Source: Eubacterium sp. (GTDB lineage: Bacteria > Bacillota > Clostridia > Lachnospirales > Lachnospiraceae). Taken from it: a DNA stretch of 45,111 bases. The position numbers were made by a program, and so were the translations under genes. The stretch lies in assembly GCA_017480495.1 (NCBI GenBank), contig JAFVAQ010000018.1, positions 1 through 45,111 of the forward strand. The letters run 5' to 3'. Positions 1-8,421 of this stretch are shown here, in pieces. How positions within the stretch are numbered: position 1 is the first letter of the stretch; each line of letters begins with the position of its first letter. The notes under the pieces are model-generated. The model was not told the origin of the DNA. It made no database searches and saw only the letters and a list, made by a program, of their open reading frames with translations.

Positions 1-150
1 CCGACGAGGGACGGGTCTGGGCGGAGCCCAGTATTGCAAAGAAGTTAAATGTATAGTAAAATCAGCGCATCTAATAGCTGAGCACTCAGCTATCTTTGGT
101 GGGTTCCCACATTTAATTTCCGAATGTAAATTTACGCTGTCAACGCAATT
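1..150 (+). other. Structured non-coding leader upstream of dnaX, identity unknown
   Basis: No open reading frame is convincing here. The first 35 bases are clearly GC-richer than what follows and contain CTGGGC-GGA-GCCCAG (about 18-32). Further on are TAGCTGA-GCAC-TCAGCTA (about 75-92), GTGGG-TT-CCCAC (about 99-110) and ACATT...AATGT (about 109-127). CAGCG (63-67) can close on CGCTG (135-139), enclosing the last three hairpins as a multi-branched structure. Firmicutes often carry the SRP RNA gene just upstream of dnaX, but I do not see the conserved GGAAGGAAGC-type core, so this is not called as ffs. It may be the 3' part of an RNA gene beginning before the window. Confidence 0.4.
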
Positions 151-177
151 CAACTTGTGGAAATTGTATGTGAAGTG

Positions 178-186
178 TGGTAGAAT
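178..186 (+). promoter_or_regulatory. Candidate extended -10 promoter for dnaX
   Basis: TGG-TAGAAT forms an extended -10 element about 45 bases before the dnaX ATG. A TTGTGG at 155-160 is the best -35 but sits 20 bases upstream, which is long, so the call rests on the extended -10. Confidence 0.35.
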
Positions 187-234
187 GACTATATTGTTTT
201 TGCAACATTTAAGGGACGAAAGAAGCATAGTATT

Positions 235-2022
235 ATGTCATATTTGGCACTGTATAGAAAGTTCCGTCCGGACAGCTTTGATGAGGTCAAAGGACAGGAA
301 CATGTAGTAACAACTTTAAAGAATCAAATAGCACATAACAGAGTAGGGCATGCATATCTGCTTTGCGGTACAAGAGGTACAGGTAAAACTACCATAGCAA
401 AGCTGATAGCTAAAACTATGAATTGTGAGAATCCTACTGAAAATGGTCCATGTGGAGTATGCGAGAGCTGCAAGGCGATAGCTGACGGCAGCTCTCTTAA
501 TGTTGTCGAAATAGATGCTGCAACTCATAATGGAGTTGATAATATCAGACAGATAAATGAGGCTGTTCAGTATGCACCAGCACAGGGTAAGTATCTCGTG
601 TATATAATCGACGAGGCACATCAGTTATCTAAGGGTGCATATAATGCTCTTCTAAAAACGCTGGAGGAGCCACCAGAATATGTAATGTTCATTCTGGCGA
701 CAACGGATGATTCGTCACTTCCGGTTACTCTTAGATCTAGATGTCAAAGATTTGATTTTCATCGAATATCCATAGAGACTATCGCGGACAGAATGGAAGA
801 GATTCTCGCTAGAGAAGGAGAAAGTGCTACTAGAGATGCACTCATGTATATAGCGAGACTCGCGGATGGATCCATGCGTGACGCACTTTCTATTCTGGAT
901 GAATGTCTATCTGTTAATATAGGACAGGAGCTAAACCGAGAGAGCGTTCTGAAGATAGTCGGAGCCGTTGCGGTCGATGTATATATCCGTATGTTTAGGG
1001 CTATCGTAAATAAAAATGCAGAAGAGGCACTTGATATAATCAATGAGACTATCTGGGATGGTAAAGATCTTACAAAGTTCGCGGATGATCTAGCGTGGTT
1101 TGTAAGAAATATGCTCTTCCTTAAAATTTCTCCAGGAATTAAGGAGGAGCTGGATATGACCTCCGAAAATGCCGAAGAGCTGCGGGCAATGGCAGAGAGC
1201 TATTCACTAGAAGAACTGGCGGGATATCTAAATTCACTTCAGCTTCTATGCTCTGAGATTAGAAAATCTTCTGTCAAGAGAATCACTCTTGAAATGACTA
1301 TTATAAAAATGATGTATCCAAGTGCAGCAATCGTACCAACAAGTGGAAATGTAGATGTACCGACAGCACCCCTTCAGGATTCAGATAAAGCTGCTGGAGA
1401 GTCTCCAAGATCTGAGACAGCTACCTCCGGAGCAAGCGATAATAGACCAGCTGGTCTTACAGATAGAGAAGTGGAAGCTCTGGTTGATGCGAAAGTGGAT
1501 CGCGAGCTGGAACGCCGTATAGGCGAGGCACTCAGAACTATAAAGTTTCTGGATCAGGATTTTGCAAGCGTAGGCACAGCCCAGCAATATGATGATAGTC
1601 AGCAGAGTGATATAGTTGTTGAAAATATCAAGAACGATTTCCCTGAGGCTGTTCAAGCGGATATACTGAAGCTTGCTCAAGACTGGAAGGGCATAGTAGA
1701 AAAGCTCAATCCAATCCATAGGAGATATGCTCGTGCGGTGGATGTAGAACCCTCAACCGATTACGATGTAAATGGACCAGCTAGATTAAATGTTATCCTT
1801 TATGATGCTAATAAAGGAAAGATAACAAATACCTATTTCGAAAATGAAAAGAATAGAGAATTTTTGGCTGAGGCTATATCGGAGATAATCAAGAAAAAAG
1901 TAGAGCTTGGTGTAATAGTTAGAAAAGGCGTGAGAAGTGAACTTGATAAGACCTCCCGCGCTATAAATAGAATTAAATTTAACGTAACAGTTATGGAAAG
2001 TGAGGAAGAAAGAAATGGCTAA
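235..2022 (+). CDS. dnaX: DNA polymerase III subunit gamma/tau
   Basis: DnaX is the AAA+ clamp-loader motor that places the beta sliding clamp on primed DNA during replication. The 595-residue product shows the Walker A motif GTRGTGKT at residues 45-52, four zinc-binding cysteines at 64, 73, 76 and 79, a Walker B IIDEAH stretch near residue 125 and the SRC motif (LRSRCQ) near residue 170. The tail beyond about residue 370 is low-complexity and then a tau-like C-terminal domain. The ATG at 235 is preceded by the purine stretch AGAAG at 221-225. Its 3' end overlaps the ybaB start by 8 bases, so the two are translationally linked. An AAAAAAG run lies near the 3' end but is too late to yield a normal gamma form. 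Confidence 0.97.
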   Translation: MSYLALYRKFRPDSFDEVKGQEHVVTTLKNQIAHNRVGHAYLLCGTRGTGKTTIAKLIAKTMNCENPTENGPCGVCESCKAIADGSSLNVVEIDAATHNGVDNIRQINEAVQYAPAQGKYLVYIIDEAHQLSKGAYNALLKTLEEPPEYVMFILATTDDSSLPVTLRSRCQRFDFHRISIETIADRMEEILAREGESATRDALMYIARLADGSMRDALSILDECLSVNIGQELNRESVLKIVGAVAVDVYIRMFRAIVNKNAEEALDIINETIWDGKDLTKFADDLAWFVRNMLFLKISPGIKEELDMTSENAEELRAMAESYSLEELAGYLNSLQLLCSEIRKSSVKRITLEMTIIKMMYPSAAIVPTSGNVDVPTAPLQDSDKAAGESPRSETATSGASDNRPAGLTDREVEALVDAKVDRELERRIGEALRTIKFLDQDFASVGTAQQYDDSQQSDIVVENIKNDFPEAVQADILKLAQDWKGIVEKLNPIHRRYARAVDVEPSTDYDVNGPARLNVILYDANKGKITNTYFENEKNREFLAEAISEIIKKKVELGVIVRKGVRSELDKTSRAINRIKFNVTVMESEEERNG

Positions 2023-2368
2023 GAGAGGCGGATATCCAGGAGGCATGATGCCAGGAAATATGAATAACCTGATGAAGCAGGCTCAGAGAATGCAGAAGCA
2101 GATGGAGGAAACTCAGGCTGAGCTTGAAGCTAAGGAATATGAAACTTCAGCCGGTGGTGGAGTTGTAAAGGTTAAGATCAACGGACAGAAGGAAATAACT
2201 GAAATGTTTATTGATAAAGAAGTTGTTGATCCTGATGACGTAGAGATGCTTCAGGACCTTATCATGGCTGCAGTAAATGAAGCTATCAGAATGCAGGCGG
2301 ATGATGAGAAAGAACAGCTAGGTAAGATTACTGGCGGCATGGGTGGAGGCCTCGGAGGTCTATTCTAA
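2015..2368 (+). CDS. ybaB: YbaB/EbfC nucleoid-associated protein
   Basis: A small DNA-binding protein of the YbaB/EbfC family, which coats DNA as a dimer and is almost always encoded between dnaX and recR. The product is 117 residues from the ATG at 2015, which has GAGG at 2002-2005 as its ribosome site. An in-frame GTG at 2000 would add five residues but lacks a site of its own. The protein has a Gly/Met-rich N-terminus, the conserved helix [13 protein letters not shown], and a core with [14 protein letters not shown], and ends in a Gly-rich tail ([11 protein letters not shown]). It overlaps recR by one base (TAATG). Confidence 0.95.
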   Translation: MAKRGGYPGGMMPGNMNNLMKQAQRMQKQMEETQAELEAKEYETSAGGGVVKVKINGQKEITEMFIDKEVVDPDDVEMLQDLIMAAVNEAIRMQADDEKEQLGKITGGMGGGLGGLF

Positions 2369-2964
2369 TGAACTTATATGGTGAAGAAGTAAGCCGACTT
2401 ATAGAAGAGCTGGGGAGACTACCTGGAATAGGTGCGAAGAGTGCTCAGAGACTAGCCTTTCATATAATCGGCATGCCAGACGATAGAGCAATGGCTCTGT
2501 CAGACGCAATAGTAAATGCAAAACACAAGATAAGATATTGTAAGGAATGCTACACTATCACTGATAGCGAAGTGTGCCCTATATGTTCGGCTCCTGGAAG
2601 AGACCATAAGGTCATAATGGTAGTAGAATCGCCAAGAGATATGGCTGCCTATGAGAAAACAGGAAGCTATGAAGGTGTTTATCATGTTCTACATGGGGTT
2701 ATCAATCCTAGTCAAGGAATAGGTCCTCAGGAAATCAAACTGAAGGAACTTATGGTCAGACTTAGGGGCGATGTTGATGAGCTGATAATCGCAACCAATT
2801 CAAGTGTTGAAGGAGAAGCTACAGCGATGTATATCTCCAAACTTGTAAAACCGGCAGGTATCAAGGTTACACGAATAGCCAGTGGTGTGCCTGTTGGTGG
2901 CGACCTTGAGGTAACGGATGCAGTTACTCTTGCAAGGGCGTTGGAAGGTAGAATTGAATTATAA
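2368..2964 (+). CDS. recR: Recombination mediator RecR
   Basis: RecR works with RecO (and RecF) to load RecA on single-stranded gaps. The 198-residue product is normal length. It has a helix-hairpin-helix motif ([16 protein letters not shown], residues 17-32), a four-cysteine zinc finger (C58, C61, C70, C73), a TOPRIM domain from about residue 80 ([10 protein letters not shown]) and a C-terminal Walker-like segment. It follows ybaB with stop and start overlapping as TAATG, giving the classic dnaX-ybaB-recR unit. Confidence 0.97.
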   Translation: MNLYGEEVSRLIEELGRLPGIGAKSAQRLAFHIIGMPDDRAMALSDAIVNAKHKIRYCKECYTITDSEVCPICSAPGRDHKVIMVVESPRDMAAYEKTGSYEGVYHVLHGVINPSQGIGPQEIKLKELMVRLRGDVDELIIATNSSVEGEATAMYISKLVKPAGIKVTRIASGVPVGGDLEVTDAVTLARALEGRIEL

Positions 2965-3017
2965 TTTTATTCTGAGCGTAGCGAAGAATTTCTAAATAGC
3001 AAAAGGAGGGGTAATTA

Positions 3018-4094
3018 ATGAAGAAGATAGGAATTTTAACAAGTGGTGGCGATTGCCAGGCGCTAAATCCAACAATGAGAGGTGTAGTAAAGGGACTGGA
3101 AAATCTTTTGGGAGATGTTGAAATCTATGGTTTCCTGGAAGGTTACAAGGGTCTCATATATGGCAATTATAAGAAAATGAAGCCTATGGAATTCTCAGGA
3201 CTTCTTGCTAAGGGTGGTACAGTTCTTGGAACATCAAGAGTTCCATTTAAATATCTGGATACACCTACAGAGGATGGAATCGAGAAGGTTCCTGCTATGA
3301 TAAAGACATATAAGAAACTGGATCTGGATTGTCTATATGTTCTGGGAGGAAATGGTTCTCAGAAGACCGCCTACAGATTGTTCCAGGAGGGACTAAATGT
3401 TATAGGTCTTCCAAAGACTATAGATAATGATATATATGGAACAGATGTTACATTTGGATTCCAGAGTGCTATAGATGTTGCGACTCATGCAATTGATTGT
3501 ATCTATACAACTGCAGAGTCTCACAATAGAGTTTTTGTAATAGAAACAATGGGTCATAAGGTTGGATGGATAACCCTTTACGCAGGAGTAGCGGGTGGAG
3601 CTGACGTTATTCTTCTTCCAGAGATTCCATATGATATGAAGAAGGTTTACAAGACCATCGAGAAGAGACAGAAGATGGGAAAGAAGTTCGCTATAATCGT
3701 TGTTGCAGAAGGTGCCATTTCTAAGGAACTGGCAAAGCTTCCTAAGAAGGAAAGAAAGCAGAAGATAGCTGAACGCCCATATCCATCAATTGCGTACGAA
3801 ATAGCAAAGGATATTCAGGAGAAGTATCCTACCTCAGAGGTTAGAGTTGCTCTTCCTGGTCATACACAGAGAGGTGGAAATCCTGATGCGTATGATAGAG
3901 TACTTTCTAGCCGTTTCGGTGCAAAGGGTGCTGAGCTCTTCAAGGCTAAGGATTTTGGAAAGCTTGTTGTCTTCAGAAATAATGAAGTTACGGCTATTCC
4001 TATGGAAGAGTCTGCTGGTAAGCTGAAGTATGTTGATCCAGATAATCAGCTGATTCAGGAGGCTAAGACACTTGGTATATCCTTCGGAGACTAG
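3018..4094 (+). CDS. 6-phosphofructokinase, group with PKTIDND motif
   Basis: Phosphorylates fructose 6-phosphate to the 1,6-bisphosphate in glycolysis. The 358-residue product starts with the nucleotide loop GILTSGGDCQALN (residues 5-17) and has the catalytic PKTIDND motif at 132-138. The phosphate-donor motif reads GGNGS at 110-114. Gly at the position that is Asp in pyrophosphate-dependent enzymes argues for ATP, but the Lys of PKTIDND is more typical of PPi-type or long-form enzymes, and the usual Asp of GGDGS is Asn. Donor specificity is therefore open, and no pfkA/pfp symbol is assigned. AGGAGGGG stands just before the ATG. It lies 53 bases after recR with no terminator between, so it may be read from the same transcript. 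Confidence 0.9.
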   Translation: MKKIGILTSGGDCQALNPTMRGVVKGLENLLGDVEIYGFLEGYKGLIYGNYKKMKPMEFSGLLAKGGTVLGTSRVPFKYLDTPTEDGIEKVPAMIKTYKKLDLDCLYVLGGNGSQKTAYRLFQEGLNVIGLPKTIDNDIYGTDVTFGFQSAIDVATHAIDCIYTTAESHNRVFVIETMGHKVGWITLYAGVAGGADVILLPEIPYDMKKVYKTIEKRQKMGKKFAIIVVAEGAISKELAKLPKKERKQKIAERPYPSIAYEIAKDIQEKYPTSEVRVALPGHTQRGGNPDAYDRVLSSRFGAKGAELFKAKDFGKLVVFRNNEVTAIPMEESAGKLKYVDPDNQLIQEAKTLGISFGD

Positions 4095-4113
4095 AAATTA
4101 AACAGGTAAGAAA

Positions 4114-6786
4114 ATGGTAAAGCGTGTACTTTTTGGGTCGTTCCTATTTATACTTATATTTATAGGAGCGGCTCTCTCCTTTAACTTCATACAGAATAGA
4201 AATCGTGATACCAGACCAGTAGAGGGCTACAATCCAACAATGGGAAAGGCTTATATACTCTGCGATGGTCAGCAGATAAATGGTATGCAGGGATATAAAT
4301 ATTCTATTAATACGAGTCTTTACAGGGATAGTATATTTACTGTTGACTCTGAGAAGAATGTAAATATTCTACTGCCGGATTCTATAGATAACGGAGCTGA
4401 TATTAAATATGAGCTCCGTAGTTTTGATGGCGTTAATCTAGTAGAGGACGGCGATTTTAGATTTGTATCTACTGATGATGGGATGACACAGTACACCGCG
4501 AGTCTCAGAATGGATATGACAGTAGGTACAGAATATAGCTTTGTGATCAAGGTCGAGAAGTCTAGAGAGGATATTATCAGATACTACACTCGTGTGGTAA
4601 GACTGGAGTCTTCCAGACTAGGAGATTTTGTTACATATGCTAAGAACTTTAGTGATGCTGTATTTGCTGGAAATACTGAATATCAGTCTATGGCATCTAT
4701 GACAGATGCTATAGAGGAAGAAGCAGCAGGGCTTCCTATGGCTACCAGCACGGATGCGATGGCGGGTGTAAGAGTACCAGATATCACAAATGTTTTTGGT
4801 AGTGCGGATGCGCTTAGTTCTATGTACAATGCTGAAAAGGCGGATGATGTTACATCAGATGGTAATCCAGGATATGTAACCCTCAACTCTTCCTATGAGG
4901 ATGTCATTTATGATGGTATGAAAATACAAAGAATAAGTGACCCGATTCCAAAGGTAAGAGAAATAACTCCAGACAGCGTTGTTATGGAACTTATATATAA
5001 GGTTATTACTGAGACAGATAATGGGGCTGATACCTTTGCTATATCTGAGTATTTTACAATGGATTATAACAACGGTGCAGCTAAAATTGAGGTTACGGAT
5101 TACCGTAGAAGAATGGACCAGGATTTTACTGGCGAGGGCTTTGACGTTGTATCTAATAGTGTAAGCCTTGGAATAACCTCTGATAGAGATCCTCAGTTCA
5201 TGGCGAGTGAGGATTCCAAGATAGTATCCTTTGTGGCTGATAATAGTATCTGGGTTTACAACAATAAGTCGGGAACCTACTCAAATGTCTATGGAACTTC
5301 TTCCGAGGAGGCACTAGAGGAAAGGATTCCTCAGGAAGGATATGACATTAGACTCTTATGCCTTAAGGATGAAGTAATCGACTTCGTTATTTTCGGTAGA
5401 ATAAATGAGGGACCTAGAGAAGGTCAAAATGGTATAGCTCTCTTCGAATATAGTGTTCAGGATGCAAATCTTAAGGAACTGGCATTTATCAGAAGTGATC
5501 TGAACCTTGATGCTATGGAACTATCCGTGGGACGTTTCTGTTATTTTGATAAGAAGAATAGACATTTCTATACTCTAGTAGGCGACAATCTATTGGATGT
5601 AGATATATTCTCTGGACAGAAAGAAACTATGGTTTCAGATATCCCTGCCAGTCAGTTCATGATATCAGAAGATATGAATATAATCGCTTATCCGGACAAG
5701 GCGGATCAGACAGATGTTCAGTGTATAAACGTAGTAAATTTTGATAATGGAAAGAAAATAGAGAAGAAGGAATCAGGTCACAAGATGGCTCCGCTAGGCT
5801 TCGTGGGGGAGGATTTCCTCTACGGTGTATCTGAACCGGAATACGTCAGCAGAGATGCAGATGGAACACCTAGATTCCTGTTTGATAAGCTATATATCAT
5901 TCGTAATGATGGAAGTATAGTTAAGAAGTATGAAGTAGAAAACGTATTAGTATCTGGTATTACATTTGAAGAAAATACTATTTATCTGAAGAGAATAGCG
6001 GTTGATCCAGAGGCTGGTACGGCGGCAGCTGCTTCAGATGATTACATCTCCTATAAGCCTCAGGCTGAGGTGGGAGGAATCAGAGTCCGCGTCATTAAAA
6101 ACGAGAAGGATAATGATGAAGTACAACTAAAATTCCCTGATAATGTATTCCTTAACAGAAGTAATGAAGAACTCTTTACTAAGGTGTCCTTTAATTCAAA
6201 TGCTGTCGAGCTACGGGATGAGGAGTCACAGATAGATAAAAGTGCAATATATATATATTCTCCACTAGGAATAAGTGGTTCTTCCTATAGTGTTGGAAAG
6301 GCTATAGGTCAGGTTTATGAGGATGGAGGATTTGTAGTAGATTCGAGCGGAGCTACTCTTTATCGCGAGAAGGCCTCCAGACCATATCTGACAGTTGCTG
6401 GAACCTTTGAATATAAAGCAGTGGATAATCCTGATGATTCTTTTGCAGCTTGTAATTATATGTGTACCCTTGCGGCTAATCTTCCTGCAAACTATGACGA
6501 AGTAAGAAATAGTGCTGGCTGGGAAGATAGTTTCCTAAAATATGGAAATGACTATAAGGGTATAAATATTTCTGGGGTTAAACTAGATACAGCTATTGGA
6601 TATCTAAGTGATGGCTATCCATTTGCAGCGAAGATAGATGATAGATATGTATTAGTTGTCAGCTACAATGATGACTTTATCAGATACTACGATCCTGTAG
6701 AGGATGAAGAGGTTAGAATTCAGAGGTATTCCTTCCAACTTAAGTGCGAGGATAAAGGAAATGAGTTCTATACCTTCTATAGATAA
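4114..6786 (+). CDS. Large membrane-anchored extracytoplasmic protein with a C39-like tail
   Basis: Not recognised as a named protein. The 890-residue product begins with a basic end and one hydrophobic helix (about residues 5-27) that would anchor it outside the membrane. The long middle is rich in beta-strand-like alternation and Asp/Tyr/Gly, with several stretches that look like propeller blades, but I cannot assign a family. The last about 110 residues look like a degenerate C39-type papain-fold peptidase: cysteines at 780 and 784 followed by TLAANL, then GYPFAAKI (834-841), a hydrophobic VLVVSYND stretch (846-853) and a YYDP (858-861). The His that normally precedes the VLVV-type strand is replaced by Arg-Tyr, so activity is doubtful. 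It follows the phosphofructokinase by 19 bases. Confidence 0.6.
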   Translation: MVKRVLFGSFLFILIFIGAALSFNFIQNRNRDTRPVEGYNPTMGKAYILCDGQQINGMQGYKYSINTSLYRDSIFTVDSEKNVNILLPDSIDNGADIKYELRSFDGVNLVEDGDFRFVSTDDGMTQYTASLRMDMTVGTEYSFVIKVEKSREDIIRYYTRVVRLESSRLGDFVTYAKNFSDAVFAGNTEYQSMASMTDAIEEEAAGLPMATSTDAMAGVRVPDITNVFGSADALSSMYNAEKADDVTSDGNPGYVTLNSSYEDVIYDGMKIQRISDPIPKVREITPDSVVMELIYKVITETDNGADTFAISEYFTMDYNNGAAKIEVTDYRRRMDQDFTGEGFDVVSNSVSLGITSDRDPQFMASEDSKIVSFVADNSIWVYNNKSGTYSNVYGTSSEEALEERIPQEGYDIRLLCLKDEVIDFVIFGRINEGPREGQNGIALFEYSVQDANLKELAFIRSDLNLDAMELSVGRFCYFDKKNRHFYTLVGDNLLDVDIFSGQKETMVSDIPASQFMISEDMNIIAYPDKADQTDVQCINVVNFDNGKKIEKKESGHKMAPLGFVGEDFLYGVSEPEYVSRDADGTPRFLFDKLYIIRNDGSIVKKYEVENVLVSGITFEENTIYLKRIAVDPEAGTAAAASDDYISYKPQAEVGGIRVRVIKNEKDNDEVQLKFPDNVFLNRSNEELFTKVSFNSNAVELRDEESQIDKSAIYIYSPLGISGSSYSVGKAIGQVYEDGGFVVDSSGATLYREKASRPYLTVAGTFEYKAVDNPDDSFAACNYMCTLAANLPANYDEVRNSAGWEDSFLKYGNDYKGINISGVKLDTAIGYLSDGYPFAAKIDDRYVLVVSYNDDFIRYYDPVEDEEVRIQRYSFQLKCEDKGNEFYTFYR

Positions 6787-6824
6787 AAGGATAATCAAAT
6801 AAATATAATTTTAGACAACGTAAA

Positions 6825-6850
6825 AGGGAGCTGTTTGGCGACAGCTCCCT
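6825..6850. terminator. Hairpin between convergent genes, probable terminator
   Basis: AGGGAGCTGT (6825-6834), loop TTGGCG, ACAGCTCCCT (6841-6850) is a perfect 10-bp stem. On the minus strand it is followed by TTTTACG, fitting a terminator for the HD-GYP gene. On the plus strand it closes the 890-residue gene but lacks a good T run. Confidence 0.65.
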
Positions 6851-7009
6851 AGTATGAAAAATGTGGGGGAAGGTATAGAATCCTTCATTTGGAACAATTA
6901 CAATATATCAATCTTTTATGTACTTAATTAGTACATATTGTGAAGAAAATGTGAATTCTTATTATCTAAACGGAATATTTAGTGGTTATGTAAATCAAAT
7001 CCGTCTAAA
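6851..7009. other. AT-rich spacer between convergent genes
   Basis: No gene. Contains GAAGG...CCTTC (about 6870-6887) and a near-palindrome ATGTAC-TTAATTA-GTACAT around 6917-6935. Either could be a weak second terminator or a protein site. Neither has a clear T run. Confidence 0.35.
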
Positions 7010-8269
7010 TTAGGTACTTAGTATAGAAGTTGGCATACTTCTGTCCCAAGTCTTATCAGAAAATACCATGTCCATATTTGTCACAATCGACATATCCAGC
7101 TCACCCTTAATGACCATATCACGCATAATTGAAATAGCTTTATCGTGAGAGAAACCTTCCTTGTAAGTACGTTCCTCAGTGAGCGCCTGATATATATCAC
7201 AACAGGTCATGAGTCTCTCTTCCATAGTGAGTTCCTCTTCCTTCAGCTTGAAAGGATAACCTGTACCATTTAATTTCTCATGGTGGTGTGATGCCCATAT
7301 CGTAATATCGTTCATGTTCTTGATATTCTTCAGTATTTCATATGTGTAATAAGCATGCTGCTTCATTACTTCATACTCAGCATCATCCAGTCTGTCAGGC
7401 TTCTGAAGGATTGCGTTCGGAATCATCAGCTTACCAACATCGTGAAGTGCTCCTGCTAAGTAGAACTTTGTAGCTTTCTCGACTGGGAACTTATAGTGCT
7501 CAGCCATCTTCTTACAATTAATAGCAACACCAACTGAGTGCTTACAGGAGAAATGTGACTTGGAATCTATTATCATAGCAATCAGATATGCTAGATGATA
7601 TACCTCGTGAGGAGAGTATTCATCATTAAAATGCTTTGTTGATTTTCTAAGGAAATTATCTACATTCGAAAATGTAAGATTGTTCATATGCTTTGATTTG
7701 AAAGATTTACAGAAAGCATCAACAATCTCCCTTGAGAATAGTGTGCCGGCATTAGACTTAACATAGTAAATAATGGCACCATAGGTATCCTTATTAGTAG
7801 GATTAAAAAGATCAAAATTATTATCTATACAATCGGCTAGATGGATTATCTGTGCCTTGATAGGGGTTCTATCATAGGTTCTTCCCTGAGGACCTGATCC
7901 ATCAGCATTCTCATGATGCAACAGGATTACATCTCTATTATTTGTTCTAAAAGGCACATATTTGGAATTGGTCTCTCCAAGAATACATCTTCTTATATTA
8001 AAGTAACTTTGAGTGTACCCTTGTCCATTGTTGTACTTTTTATATTCATTTTCTTCTTGATTAACCTGTGTGAGAGCGTTGTCATGAAGTATAGAAAAAG
8101 CGGCTAGGTCAGTAAGCTCATTAGGGGTTAGTCCCATGGCTTTGCCTAGCATAATAGAAAGGGCAGCTATTCTTTTACAGTGCCCATTACGTGTTCCAAG
8201 AAGCTCCTGCTCAACAGAGTCAAGACCTGTGGAAACAGAGTATAGAATTTCATTAAGATCTATCTTCAA
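7010..8269 (-). CDS. HD-GYP phosphodiesterase with a second, degenerate HD domain
   Basis: Probable cyclic-di-GMP phosphodiesterase. From the TTG at 8269 the product is 419 residues. The C-terminal half is a standard HD-GYP domain with HDVGK at 276-280, HHEKLNGTGYP ending at residue 339, and a following AD/CD-type helix. The N-terminal half repeats the fold in reduced form: HD at 62-63 without the GK, and HHENADGSG at about 118-126 without GYP. The TTG start is preferred because family members begin close to this point, AAAGAGG lies at 8281-8287, and a good minus-strand promoter lies at 8312-8340. Earlier in-frame starts (TTG 8377, ATG 8362) would put the start inside the lon promoter and CIRCE box. 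It diverges from lon. Confidence 0.85.
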   Translation of the reverse strand: MKIDLNEILYSVSTGLDSVEQELLGTRNGHCKRIAALSIMLGKAMGLTPNELTDLAAFSILHDNALTQVNQEENEYKKYNNGQGYTQSYFNIRRCILGETNSKYVPFRTNNRDVILLHHENADGSGPQGRTYDRTPIKAQIIHLADCIDNNFDLFNPTNKDTYGAIIYYVKSNAGTLFSREIVDAFCKSFKSKHMNNLTFSNVDNFLRKSTKHFNDEYSPHEVYHLAYLIAMIIDSKSHFSCKHSVGVAINCKKMAEHYKFPVEKATKFYLAGALHDVGKLMIPNAILQKPDRLDDAEYEVMKQHAYYTYEILKNIKNMNDITIWASHHHEKLNGTGYPFKLKEEELTMEERLMTCCDIYQALTEERTYKEGFSHDKAISIMRDMVIKGELDMSIVTNMDMVFSDKTWDRSMPTSILST

Positions 8270-8311
8270 CTTGTATGCAACCTCTTTATGTTTTTCATCT
8301 CTCAACTTATA

Positions 8312-8340
8312 ATAATACAGTATAAATTTGATACTTGCAA
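8312..8340 (-). promoter_or_regulatory. Promoter of the HD-GYP gene
   Basis: Read on the minus strand: TTGCAA (8340-8335), 17-base spacer, TATTAT (8317-8312). The -35 hexamer is a palindrome and is also the -35 of the lon promoter on the other strand. Confidence 0.6.
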
Positions 8341-8362
8341 TTAAAAAAATATGTAGTATCAT
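8335..8362 (+). promoter_or_regulatory. Promoter of lon
   Basis: TTGCAA (8335-8340), 16-base spacer, TATCAT (8357-8362). The expected transcription start falls at about 8369, inside the CIRCE box, which is a standard arrangement for HrcA repression. Confidence 0.6.
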
Positions 8363-8366
8363 TATG

Positions 8367-8393
8367 TTAGCACTCAATGAGTCGAAGTGCTAA
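8367..8393. promoter_or_regulatory. CIRCE operator (HrcA-binding site) upstream of lon
   Basis: TTAGCACTC (8367-8375), nine bases, AAGTGCTAA (8385-8393). This matches the CIRCE consensus TTAGCACTC-N9-GAGTGCTAA at 17 of 18 arm positions. HrcA is the heat-shock repressor of groESL and dnaK in Firmicutes. Here the box overlaps the predicted start of lon transcription, so lon is likely heat-inducible through HrcA. Confidence 0.9.
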
Positions 8394-8421
8394 CAAACGA
8401 TTTGATATTAAGGAGATTTAG

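Noticed and set aside
1-150. SRP RNA (ffs) gene
   Set aside because: Position upstream of dnaX fits, but the conserved GGAAGGAAGC-type apical core is not present in the window.
1885-1900. AAAAAAG slippery sequence in dnaX as a programmed frameshift making gamma
   Set aside because: It lies near residue 553 of 595, far later than the E. coli site, and no downstream stem or upstream Shine-Dalgarno stimulator is evident.
8270-8377. Longer N-terminus of the HD-GYP protein from TTG 8377 or ATG 8362
   Set aside because: It would overlap the lon promoter and CIRCE box, lacks a ribosome site, and adds residues not typical of the family.
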